Position numbers and translations under genes: made by a program | NCBI GenBank assembly: GCA_030760725.1 | Contig: JASWHV010000018.1 | Coordinates: 23,964,273-24,028,272 of the forward strand | Direction of reading: 5' to 3' | Length of the DNA stretch: 64,000 nucleotides | Origin: Neostapfia colusana | Lineage: Eukaryota > Streptophyta > Magnoliopsida > Poales > Poaceae | In this document: positions 24,101 to 34,100 of the stretch, in pieces | Numbering within the stretch: position 1 is the first letter of the stretch | Layout: each line of letters begins with the position of its first letter | Notes under the pieces: model-generated | Databases searched by the model: none | Told to the model about the DNA's origin: nothing | Seen by the model: the letters and a program-made list of their open reading frames with translations, nothing else

Positions 24101-25156
24101 CTCGGGCGTGACAACGCCCAGGTTGGGCTGTCCACGAGAGCCCGAGGTGCGGCGGTTTCCAGTTCCGAGTTTGATCTTTCGGCACAGCCGATATCACTCG
24201 GTTTCAATCGATTTCTATCAATGGGAAGGATGGAGGATGGTTGCTAGTACCTTGCTGGGACCTTGGAATGGAAAGAGGGAGCTGCGATCGGCTTGATCAA
24301 GCAGGAACTCGAGCGCCGGTGATGGCAGTGGAGAAATGGATCGTGCACGTCGGCAGCTCGGGGAATGGCGACTGAAGCACGCCGGGGAGGGAATAAATAG
24401 CCCGGCCGGCTGGTCTCCGGCTTGGGGCACGCAGCAGGAGCTGGCGCCGGCTGCCCCCTTCGGTGGCGCGCGCGCACAGCTGCCGGGAACCGACTGAACT
24501 GTGGTTCAGTCGGTTTGCTTTGAGGCAGAGGCTGACATGTGGGTCCCACTTCTCTTTTAACCTCTGAAATTTATTCCTAACAGCTGTGGTAAACAGTGAA
24601 CCCTATTCTACCCTTGGCAATTCAAATTATTCACCCAAGAGCCATTTGAATTGATCAAAGTTCAAATGAGGTTTGGTTTGAATGAATTTCAGCACAAGTG
24701 CAGTTTGAAATTCAAATAAAGTTTGAATTTCTCCCCCTTAGCTCATGTCAAGATCAACTCCAAATGGAGTGAAAAATGGGTGTGTGAGCTCACAAAAATG
24801 TGCTGAGCAAGAATATGCCTTCCACTTTTAAATTCAGTGGGTGAAAACAGTTTGAATTTGAATATGGTTTCAAACTGCCCTCTTCCTAACTATACCCAAA
24901 ATGACCTCAAAAAGGTTTTGAATTTGGGTGGAACTTGGCATGGACATCCTTAGCAAAGTGTAGGAGTTTTCATATGTCCAGCCCATCTATATCACATGTG
25001 GGAAGTACCACTTTTGCAATGTGTGAGTTTGTTCCCTAATGAGCATGTTGATAATTGTTACTTGCTCTTTATTTGTGTTCATCATTCTTCCTCAAATGAG
25101 GTGTGTGGTGTGGTGATGAACACTGCAAATGAGTGTCAAAAACTGAGGCCCTTACA
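21111..25156 (-). repeat. Chromo-C 5' LTR (4,046 bp)
   Basis: Same length and ends as the LTR at 11249, and nearly identical in sequence; two substitutions were found by eye. It drives minus-strand transcription towards the primer site at 21107. The AATAAA signal on the minus strand is at 21220-21215. Confidence 0.93.
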
Positions 25157-26643
25157 TACGCCGGCGAGTGCGCCAGGGATCCAGGCGTTCCATTCCGCGA
25201 CCGTTCCAGCCGCTGGTCCTGGCGGTTTAGCTACAGCCCAGAGGCCAGTGCTGCAAGCTAGCTGGAGCGCTCATGCCGCCCAGTAAGTGTTATTCTTTCC
25301 AGCTTATAAGAGCAGAGCTCTTGCCTCTTCTCTTATTCTGAGGGCTTCTTCTTCTTTGCAGGGACCAACCAGCCACCAGGGGCGGGCCTCCTATCCGGCC
25401 GCCTTCAACCAGCGGAAGCTCCGTGCCTCAGCACCTGGGGACCGTGGCGGCCCCCATGGCTCCCAAATCGATGGGGGCACCCTCTGCACCAGCGGGTTCA
25501 TTTTCCGCGGTGGCCACATCTGCTCCTACCCGCCCTCCTTCACCAGTCTAGAAGCCAGGTCCTGAGACCGGGAGGGCTGCTGTAGGTGCGCCTGCTGGCC
25601 CCCTGGCCTGCTTAGGACAGCGCCCCACCGTGGCTGCTGAGGCGCCGGCGCCCCAGCCGGTCTTAGACTCGTCAGGGGGGTCCAGCAGCGCAACTCCTAT
25701 CCCCCCTGCTCCAGCGCCCATGTTAGATGCCCTGGGGTGTGCCCAGACCAGCGCCCGGCAGCTCCAATCTGCCTTTGAGCAGGAGCGGAAAGCATTGGCC
25801 GGCGAGAGGGAACGCCTTCTCAGCTGGCAGCAGCGGGCCCGGGCGGACCTTGACTCAAGGCAGTCAAGGCTTGAGGCCATGAGTGCTCTGCTTGGCACTC
25901 AGAAGAAGGCCATTAGCCGCTTGGAGTCAGAGGCCCAGCGGGTTCGTGTCACCTACCGCGAGGCTCTGGCCCAAGCTGAAGCCAAAGCCAAGGAGTGTTC
26001 CTCCACCGCGGAGGAGCTGCAGCTGCAGGTAGCCCGTCGGGAGCACGCCGTCGCTGATCGGGAACGCGCCGTTGCGGCCGAGGAGGAGAAGACCACCGCC
26101 CGGCTGAGGGCCAAGGTGGAGGAGCAAAGGGCTCGGTCCGAGGAGCTGGAGCTCCGTGAGTCGGCTGTCGCCGCGAGGGAGGAGCAGTTCTCCAAGGAGC
26201 GTCAGGCGGCGATGGATCGCGAGCTAGCGGCTCGCCAAGAGGTAGAGAGGCTCCAGTCCCTGCAGACTGCTGAGGCCCAGGCGGTCTGGCGCTTCATTGC
26301 CAAGGCGGGATCCGCCTTGGCTCCTCTTGGTTTCAGCCCTGTGCAGGTGGAGACCCCAGCGCGGCCGATGTCCGAAGCGGCCCCGGCCCTTGAGTCTCTT
26401 GGCGACGAGCTAGGTCGGCTCGAATCAGTGATCGCCGACGAGCTGGAAGCGGAAGGTCGGGGCCTCTCGAAGGAGGTTGCAATGCACGTTCTGTCGTGCT
26501 TCGTTAGCCGAGACCCTTCCTTTTCTCTGGGGCCGGTTCGTCTAGGACCCGTCGCCGATCGGGAGGAAGCTGCCAGGGCCGAAGTCGAGGACTTAGCTAC
26601 CCTCGTGGCCTCTAGGTTCCATCGGGAGTCCGGGGACCCCTAG
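25157..26643 (+). pseudogene. Tat-1 antisense ORF, second part: spliced, coiled-coil C-terminus
   Basis: After the target duplication (25157-25161) the frame from 11248 continues at 25162. Exon 1 runs to 25282 and a 79-bp intron follows (25283-25361, GTAAGT...TTTGCAG). Exon 2 is in frame to the stop at 26641-26643, except for one TAG at 25549-25551. From about 25720 to 26290 the protein is rich in E, R, A, Q and L with heptad character (AFEQERKALAGERERLL, ELELRESAVAAREEQF), a long coiled coil. A C-terminal domain ending SRFHRESGDP follows. It lies opposite to Tat-1 gag-pol. It is broken by two insertions and one stop here. Function is unknown. Confidence 0.78.
25283..25361 (+). other. Predicted intron in the antisense ORF
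   Basis: GTAAGT donor at 25283, pyrimidine-rich tract, TTTGCAG acceptor ending at 25361. The 79-bp length is normal for plants. Splicing joins CA and G into a Gln codon and links the upstream frame to the coiled-coil frame. Unspliced, the frames do not match. Confidence 0.7.
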
Positions 26644-27794
26644 GCATCTGCCCTCGTGTCCACAAGGCCCTGTACTTCCTTTTTTATTTTTGTTGAGTCT
26701 GTAGCCCAGCTCATGGAGCCTTCGTATGGACAGACTTCTGTTTCTTTCTGTGTCTGCATGTCCTAGTCTTCTTCTTGGCCTTTCCTGACCGAGTCCTTAG
26801 CTCCGCAAGGACTCGGAGGCCTTGACCAATCTCGAATCTCTGCATAGACACCTTCTCCGTGTCCTCACTGGATACTAAGGGTTCCGGAGGTCTCCAGGAC
26901 CCGCCTCACGAGATCGGAGGGGGGTCCGGGCCTGTTGGTCACGTGGCGGGCCCAGAGCTCCTGCCTGAGGGGAGGTCCGGGCTTGCAGGGCACGAGGAGC
27001 CCTCGGGCCTCTCCCCGCAGAGGGGGGAGGTCCGACTTCTGTAGACCACGCGGCGGTCCTGGAGCTCCCACTCTCAAGGAGGTGGGAGGTCCGGCACTGC
27101 TGGACACGTGGGGCCTTCGGGCCTTGCCTCTGTGAGGTCTAGCTCTTTGATCTTACCTTGGGGTTTTTTGGGCTTGCGCGATCCCGTAGCGGCCCCCTGG
27201 TAGGTGCGTTTTATTGGATGGATGCGCCTACCATACTCCTGCGGGGAGCTGAGGCTGAGAGGTCCTGCACACAAGTAAGGAAAAAGTAATTCTCCTTTGG
27301 GGCTCCCCACCTCTATCTCTTAGTCTTATCTGGCTTACGGTCCCCGTCCACTTATACGGTGCTTGGGAACTACCGCGCGCGAAGTGCCAGGGGCTTGGGG
27401 GCCCCCCTGGCTTTAGGCCTGTACCTCCCGCGCAACCGCCTTTGGCAGGGCAGCAAATTCCGACTAAAGATGAGAATGAGAATAGGGAGTTGAACGCATA
27501 GTGAGCGCACGTTAGTAGGGTAATCATAAAAATTTAATAAGTAAATTAAATGAGTACCAAAGGAGAGCAACGTAGGGTAGGTTTCTTTTCATATAAATTT
27601 CCATACGGGGGAAGGCGGGCCGAATATGTAGGCCACGCCCCACCTCAAGGGAAGCAAGACTCTACGCGCTTGGGGTCGGAACAAGGCGAAGCTGAACGTA
27701 GTCCTGGACCGTCCCCTGAGGCTTAGTTGCTCCAAGCCCTGTTCTTGGACTTTATGGAATTTATTATAAAAAGAAGGGCCTATCGTATTGTTGC
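26644..27794 (-). other. Tat-1 3' region between pol and antisense ORF
   Basis: Non-coding. On the plus strand it follows the antisense-ORF stop. A block at about 26930-27130 resembles the LTR U3 repeats, with CACGTG at 26940 and 27105 and GGGAGGTCCGG-type blocks. From 27190 to 27720 it matches unit 2 of Tat-T (5265-5650), including an AT-rich part near 27460-27600. No gene is supported. Confidence 0.7.
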
Positions 27795-28194
27795 TCTAGG
27801 GGTAGAACTTACAGCGGTGTTCCATGTTCCGAAGGTTCAGGAGCGGGTCCCCGTCCTCGGTTCTGGGGGATGGTCCCAGGCCCGGGATGTCCAGCCCCAG
27901 CATGGCGAATGGCCATGTGGGCTGGATCATCTGTACCGTCCAAGCCGGTGTTTGGATCTGCTTGGCGTGGAACAGGCACGCCTAGCAGCTCTCGACCAGC
28001 TCGATGGCATCCTGGAGTGTTGCCGGCTAGTAGAAGCCATGCCGAAAGGCTTTACCGACAAACATGCGTGAGGAAGAGTGACTCCCACATTCGCCTCCAT
28101 AGATCTCAGCGAACAAGTCGCAGCCTTCCCCCTGGGTTATGCACCGCAATAGGATGTGGTTGGCGCCACGTCGGTAGAGATCCCCCTCTACCGC
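27795..28194 (-). pseudogene. Tat-1 integrase, 3' part
   Basis: On the minus strand from 28194 comes the integrase HHCC region (VEGDLYRRGANHILL, a GGECGSHSSSR segment, GKAFRHGFY), with stops. The frame then jumps from LGPSPRTE to the terminal CKFYP and TAG at 27797-27795. The whole DDE catalytic core is missing. The same junction is in Tat-T unit 2 near 5790. Tat-2 is inserted at 28194/28195, and the N-terminal continuation is at 55395 upward. Confidence 0.82.
28190..28194. repeat. Target-site duplication of Tat-2, left copy
   Basis: ACCGC here and ACCAC at 55395-55399 flank Tat-2, with one mismatch. The empty site survives in Tat-T unit 2 near 6138 as CTCTACCGCCATGTG, which confirms both the duplication and the insertion point. 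Confidence 0.88.
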
Positions 28195-29291
28195 TGTCGG
28201 TACCTGAGATATGGGGTACCCCCGCGCACAGGGTAAAATGCCTAAGGAACTCGCCCTTCTCTGCAGGGAGAGCTCCGAAGGCGCCACACGTCCGGCGGGG
28301 CCGGACCTCCCTCTCCTCAGAGGAGAGCTCCGGGCCGCCACGTGGCATACAGAAGCCGGACCTCCCCCCTCCGCGGGAGAGAGGCCCGAAGGCGCCACGC
28401 GTCCAGTGGGGCCGGACCTCCCTCTCCTCAGAGGAGAGCTCCGGGCCCGCCATGTGGCATACAGAAGCCGGACCTCCCCCTCCGCGGGAGAGAGGCCCGA
28501 AGGCGCCGCGTGTCCAGCGGGGCCGGACCTCCCTCTCCTCAGAGGAGGGCTCCGGGCCCGACACGTGGCAGCAGAGCAACGCTGCCTGCCCCGAGTGGTA
28601 GGCAGCGGGCGTAAATACGCCCCATACCTTGCCTGTACAAGGTATTCAAGGCCCGCGTCTTCCCAAGACGCGGAAACGCGGAGCGCGCGTCTGTCAGGTG
28701 CCGTTGCGCCCAGTCGCATCACAGACTGGCACGCGGTGTCAGAACCTGTCAGCCAATAAACACTACGACAAGACAACCCATGCCGCCTGCGCCGTCATCA
28801 ACCGCTACGACTTGCATGCGGCATGAGCAGGGCGGCAAGATGAAGACTCAGAAGCCTTCGACCAGAGACAACTACCGGCATAACTGCAGATACGGTAGAT
28901 AATAGAAAATCTTCCCGGGACCACCTGTCGGGTCCCGGCTCCCCTTGTATGCCGCCCGAGTCTTAGACTATAAAAGGCTCGGGTAGGCGTCGATAGCAAG
29001 GGTTCGCACTTTGCAACTCATACGCTAGCCATACACTCTCAAGCTGTAACTCACCCCCAAGCTCAGGCCTCCGGCCCTGAGCAGCAAGCAATACAGCGAG
29101 CTCCATAGCTCGCCGTGGACGTAGGGTTTTACGCTCCGGTGGCATGAACCATGTAAAACTCGCCGTGTCAAGCTCTTACTAACTCGTCCATCTGCGCAAG
29201 CTCTCCGCTAGGGACTAGCCCCTCTGAAAAAAGAACCTCCGCGGGCTGCCCAGTGCAGGCCCGGGGGAAGTGTCGATCGCACACTTCGACA
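28195..29291 (+). repeat. Tat-2 5' LTR (1,097 bp)
   Basis: TGTCGGTACC...CTTCGACA. TATAAAA is at 28969-28975. U3 tandem repeats are at about 28290-28570, with intact CACGTG at 28339 and 28562 and a mutated copy between. The primer binding site TGGCGCGCCAGGTAGGGG starts two bases after the LTR, at 29294. Confidence 0.93.
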
Positions 29292-29293
29292 TT

Positions 29294-29311
29294 TGGCGCG
29301 CCAGGTAGGGG
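29294..29311 (+). other. Primer binding site of Tat-2
   Basis: TGGCGCGCCAGGTAGGGG, two bases after the 5' LTR and about 37 bases before the gag ATG at 29349. The sequence is identical in Tat-0, Tat-1 and Tat-T unit 1. Confidence 0.78.
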
Positions 29312-29348
29312 GCTTTTCCCCTAGCGCGACGAGTTCCCGCCGACGAAG

Positions 29349-31128
29349 ATGACCAAGCTTCCTTCAGCGGCGAACTCTCCCCCCTCGCCTCTGCAGCAGA
29401 CCGCGACCAGGGGGGAGTACATGTCGACACACTCGGGACGGAGTGTGTCGGTACGAGCTGGGAGCCAGCAACCGGCTCTGGCAGCGCCGACCCTGGCAAT
29501 GCAGGCTCCAACCAGCTTCAAGTCTCCAGTAGCGCTCGGAGCGCCCAGTGGGGGTGCGTTAGCTGCGGCGAGAGCGCTACTGTACAATCCGCCCGCTGGG
29601 GACGCGCCTCAGGCAGCGACCCGGCAGTGGATCCGAGAGCTAGACCGTCTCGTCGTCGCCGCCGCAAGCCCTCGACCTCGGCGGGGATGACGCTCTCGCC
29701 AATCGGTCGCGTCGCTGATGCGTGCACCATTGAATGGCGAGCAGACGGCAGACTCCAGCTCTACCAGCCCCCAGTCAACAGATCTGAGGACAGAGCTGGA
29801 ACAGTGTCACCTGGGTCAAGATGCCCGGATATACCTCGAGCTGCACCGAGAAAGGCGTCGCCACCAAGAGGCTGACGACAGCCTGACGTCGGCCTCGACC
29901 CAGCCTGAAGAGCAGACCGTCGCCACGCGATCTCTGCCCCAGGCCTGTGCCATGCAGAATATGCCACAGTCGTATGTCCTGCATATGGCGCCCCCGGCCT
30001 ATGGTGCAGCCTTGCCCATGCCGGGGCACGCGGTGCTCAGTGCGAACCAAGCGTCCGCGGCACCAGAACCTGCGGCGACAGAAGCAGGGTGTGCGGCCCT
30101 CGCGCCCCACCTTCACTTCGCAATGTGGCCGCGCAAGTTTCGGCCGCTCCTGCCCAAGAAGTACGACGGCAGCATCAACCCGGCGGAATTCCTCCAGATC
30201 TACTCCACCGCTGTACTTGCCGCAGGAGGGAATGAAGCCGTCATGGCCAATTACTTCCCTGTCGCATTGACTGGCCCAGCTCGATCTTGGCTCATGAACC
30301 TCCCCCAGGGTTCCGTAACTTCCTGGGGAGAGCTTTGCCGACAGTTCATAGCCAACTTCGGCAGTTCCTACACCCGGCCTGGCACGGAGCTCGACCTCCA
30401 CGCCATCCAACAACAACCTGGGGAGTCGTTGCGCTCTTTCATCCAGCGGTTCTCCCAGGTGCGGAACACCATCCCACACATTCAAAATGCTTCTGTGGTG
30501 GTGGCATTCCGGCAAGGCGCCCGAGACAAGAAGATGCTCAAGAAACTCGCGACCAGGGAGGTCCGCGATGCCTCGGAGCTCTTCAGCTTGGCGGACAAGT
30601 GCGCCAGAGCAGCCGAAGGACGGAACTGGCACTCACAGCCATCCTCCGAGTCAGGAGGGCTGCCCGGATCTGGTCCTACTCCCTTTGGAGGTAGCAGGAA
30701 GACCAAAAGCCGGGGCAGAAGCAAGAGAAGACCGCCGGCCGCGACCCAAGTCGTCACTACGGCGACGTTCAGTGGGGCTCGAGGGCCGCGCAGGCAGCGA
30801 AAGTCACCGACCCCGGAAGATAGCCAGGACAACATGTGCCCTGTGCACGGCAGCTGTCGCCACACTACTGCCAAGTGCCGGGAGATCCGAAGGCTCGCAG
30901 AGCGCTTCCGCAAGGGGAAGCGGCAGCGGGCTGATGCCCTGCCCTTCCGTCCAAAGGAGGATGAGCAGGGGGTGGATGTTCCAGACAACATCGACCACCC
31001 AGAGGAGATCCAGGAGTCTCAGCGTGTCGTGAAGGCGGCATGCAATCGTGAGGACTCCGGCTCCAGCAACGACGAGCGTCGGAAGAAGCTCTACGTCATA
31101 TACGGTGGGTCCGCCGACCCCTCGTCCT
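29349..31128 (+). pseudogene. Tat-2 gag (one stop, 3' end lost)
   Basis: Starts MTKLPSAANSPPSPLQ. An N-terminal disordered, Pro/Ala-rich region is followed by a retrotransposon gag/capsid domain (PRKFRPLLPKKYDGSINPAEF, ALTGPARSWLMNLPQG, SFIQRFSQVRNTIPHIQ) at about residues 265-425. A zinc-knuckle-like C-X2-H-X4-H-X4-C (CPVHGSCRHTTAKC) lies near 30838. One in-frame TGA at 29688-29690 replaces an Arg codon (CGA in related copies), consistent with CpG deamination. The frame ends in a junction-made stop at 31128-31130 where Chromo-D begins. Protease, expected next, is absent. Confidence 0.87.
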
Positions 31129-34100
31129 GAAGCGGAAGTTTCATTACATAAACAAGTTTATGAACATGTTTACATCAAAATAAGTTCAGTCTACACTCGC
31201 GGGCGTAGACTAAGCATCAAGTGCACGTTCAGCCCTCGAACGTGTCCTTGCTAGCACACACGCACACTAACTCTGCGGCGTGCACGACTCCCACTCGACG
31301 GGGTTCCCCTCCTGGGGTTCCGTCTCCTCTTCGGGAGTCCCTTCCTCATAGAACCCTGCAAAAGCTTCAAACACAAGCAGTGAGCACGAAGGCTCAGCAA
31401 GTCTGACCCGTCTCACCTAAACATGGAACTTCTACATGAGGGTAATGGGTTGCATGAGGTAAAAATCATTTGCAAGGACTCGCCTAATTAGTAGAACCTT
31501 ACTTTCAAGTTTTAGCAGCAGGTTGTGGAGAACCTTACGCTAAGGCACATGAGAGAGCCGCAATCAAACAACAAACACATTTCTCTCATGTACTTTGCCC
31601 AAAGTTGAAAAGAACTTTAATTAGCTCTAAGCTACAGCATATCATTAACAATCAATGTCCAGCTTTCAATCAGCAACATTTTAACATGTAACTAGCCTGT
31701 TCTTTCTACGTCACGGTACAGTGAACAAGTGGTACTCACTGACCGCGAGGGACGGCGATTATAATCGATTTACACCTGCAGGGTTACCCGAACAACCCGT
31801 CACGTACGCCCGTACTCGATGTTGCCTACAACAACCATCACGGACGCCGTACGCGACTACCTTTCACCCGTCAGCCAAATATTGAACCGGTCCCATCGTC
31901 CCGAGCAAGAGGTCCCTGCACGCGCATCTCTGTGCCACCAGCTGATTTACACCTCGAGCTCTCAACCTACCCTCTGAACGACGGGCAATGCCTCAATACC
32001 CAGCTACCCGAATTACATCAGTTTCCCGGTTCCCATATAGCCGGTAGGTCTTCGGTACTGTTCTAGCTTGTTCAACAGGCCCGCACACGGCTCGGTCCTC
32101 AATCGACACGAGCGGAGCTACAGCACCCAGGCCCCAAAGTCCTGCTGCCCTTACTCTCCGCTCGGTCTCATTTTCTTGCCATGTGTATCATGTGCTATCT
32201 CTACCCGAGCAATGTGCCTCTAGCCTATTCTCGCGAGTAGTTCCAACTACTCGACTTGTACCGAATCCTACTCTATCCTAGCAATGCAGTGGCTAACGAG
32301 GTTTTCAATCCTAAACCCAACCCATGGTTTTCCTGGCTGTGCAGTTGGGTTTCCAATCAAGACTCTAGTGCAAAGAACAATATTCAAAGATGTGCTCAAA
32401 ACAATAAATATTTGTAAAAAGGTTAATGCAAACCGGGGCTTGCCTTGCTGCTCTTGGTCGTAGGCTAGCTGTTCCTCCGGAGTAACGAAGTCTAGGACTT
32501 CGGGTTCCTCCTCGACCTTAGCGACTACATGATAAGAGCAATGTATGTATTAATTTAAATGCATTTGTATTAACTTTGAAGTTGTGAAGTCTATAACCCT
32601 TGCTAGACAGACCTAATGACTGTGAAACTTTTACTGTGGCTTGGTTACAATCTAAACCAAGACTTGGTCAAGTTTTAGTTGCAGCAAAGCTCATTTGAGC
32701 CCTCCACAATTAATTATGTCCTTTACCTTAATTGGAACTCTTAGGGTGTTCTAGGAATTTTCATGAAACAAACTATGCCTTCCTGAAAACTAGATTTTCA
32801 GAGGGTTCTAATGGAGTTGGTCTCACTTAATTTGGAAGTCTCTAACTAAAGATATGAGCCAAACAATTTCAGAGAAAATTCTGAAAATGTTTCTGAACAT
32901 TTTCTATTTTCTTTGGAACAGTTTCACTAATCACACTATTAGGTGGATTAAATGAGCTCAAATGGATCTGAAATTTTTATGGTAGTTAAAGGATATTTTG
33001 GTGAACATCTCAGCAAAATTTCAGGATTTTCCTCCAAAGGATTCTCCAGTTAAAATTCCTAACAGTTTAAACTTTGAGGAATTAATTCTGGAGAATTAAG
33101 GAACTTCATGGAGTGAAACTTGATTTTCTGGAAAGTACTCAGAGAGCTGAATCCAGCAAAATTTGGTTCACTCGATTTGGAGCTTTCTAGCCAAAGTTAT
33201 AAGGATTTGAAGTTTGAACTAAAACTGAAATTCGGGGAAAAGTTTAAACTCTGGCTTGTGGGCCCCGCACACAGTGCGTTGTCTCCCTCCTCGCGCCAAC
33301 TGCGCGGCGGCGGTGTTCTCCGGCGACCCTCGCCGGAACTGAGTTCCCGGCCACCCCCCGGCCCGAAACTTGCCGCCTGCCCCTTTTCCGACCCCCTGGA
33401 CTCGATGGTAGGGTCGCCGGCCGCCGGCGATGACCGGAAACCCGTGCGCACCGGTGACAGCACCTGCTAGGGTTCCGGTGAGGTCGGTCCCGCTCTCCCG
33501 TGCACCAAATCGACAGGAAATCGGTCGGAGAGCATCTGTAGGGCATGGGAAACACGAACCAGGGCTGGGTGGAAGCTAGAAATACCGGCAACTAGGCTCT
33601 CGACGGTGAGCCGAGGTGTTCAGCCATGGCGGCGGGGAAAACAGCCATATCATGGCCGATGCTCGATGGTTTTCTCTAATTCCAGTTCGAGCGTGGGCGC
33701 TATCGCGAGTAGATTCCAACTACTCGTCTTCTACCGGATGCCCTAGTCTATTTAGCATTGCCCTATTCTACAGCGATGACACATTTCTACCCTTGACCTC
33801 AGGGTTCATGTTTGGTTATGCAAGTGGAGTATCACACATCCTTGACCTAATGCACATACAAACCTTGACCAATGGTAGTGAACAAAGGGAAAACTTTAAA
33901 AACAACTTAAGTGCAAACCGGGGCTTGCCTTGGTTTTGCAGGTGACTTAAGTCAGGTAACATGAAGTTAGTTGCTGATGATGACTTGAGGCTTAATCCCT
34001 GCCCTCTTGCTCCTTGATCCAAGTTCAACTTCTCCTTCACTCTTCCCCGTTTAAACACTACACGTTATGAACATGCATCCATGTTTAATTGTAAAACTTT

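Larger units (their letters stand above)
11249..25156 (-). mobile_element. Chromo-C: Tekay/Del-like chromovirus, 13.9 kb, recent insertion
   Basis: It has two 4,046-bp LTRs (11249-15294 and 21111-25156) in register at an offset of 9,862 bp. The internal region of 5,816 bp has a Met primer site, truncated orf0, gag-pol with chromodomain, and a polypurine tract. I found two LTR differences by eye (11944 T vs 21806 G; 12954 C vs 22816 A), so insertion was recent. A 5-bp target duplication flanks it. A deletion at 19373-19382 removed the end of orf0 and the start of gag compared with Chromo-D, so the copy is probably non-autonomous. Confidence 0.93.

Noticed and set aside
25630..26643. Coiled-coil ORF as an independent host gene
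   Set aside because: It is in frame with upstream exons interrupted by Chromo-C and lies in the 3' region of Tat-1, as shortened forms do in other Tat copies.
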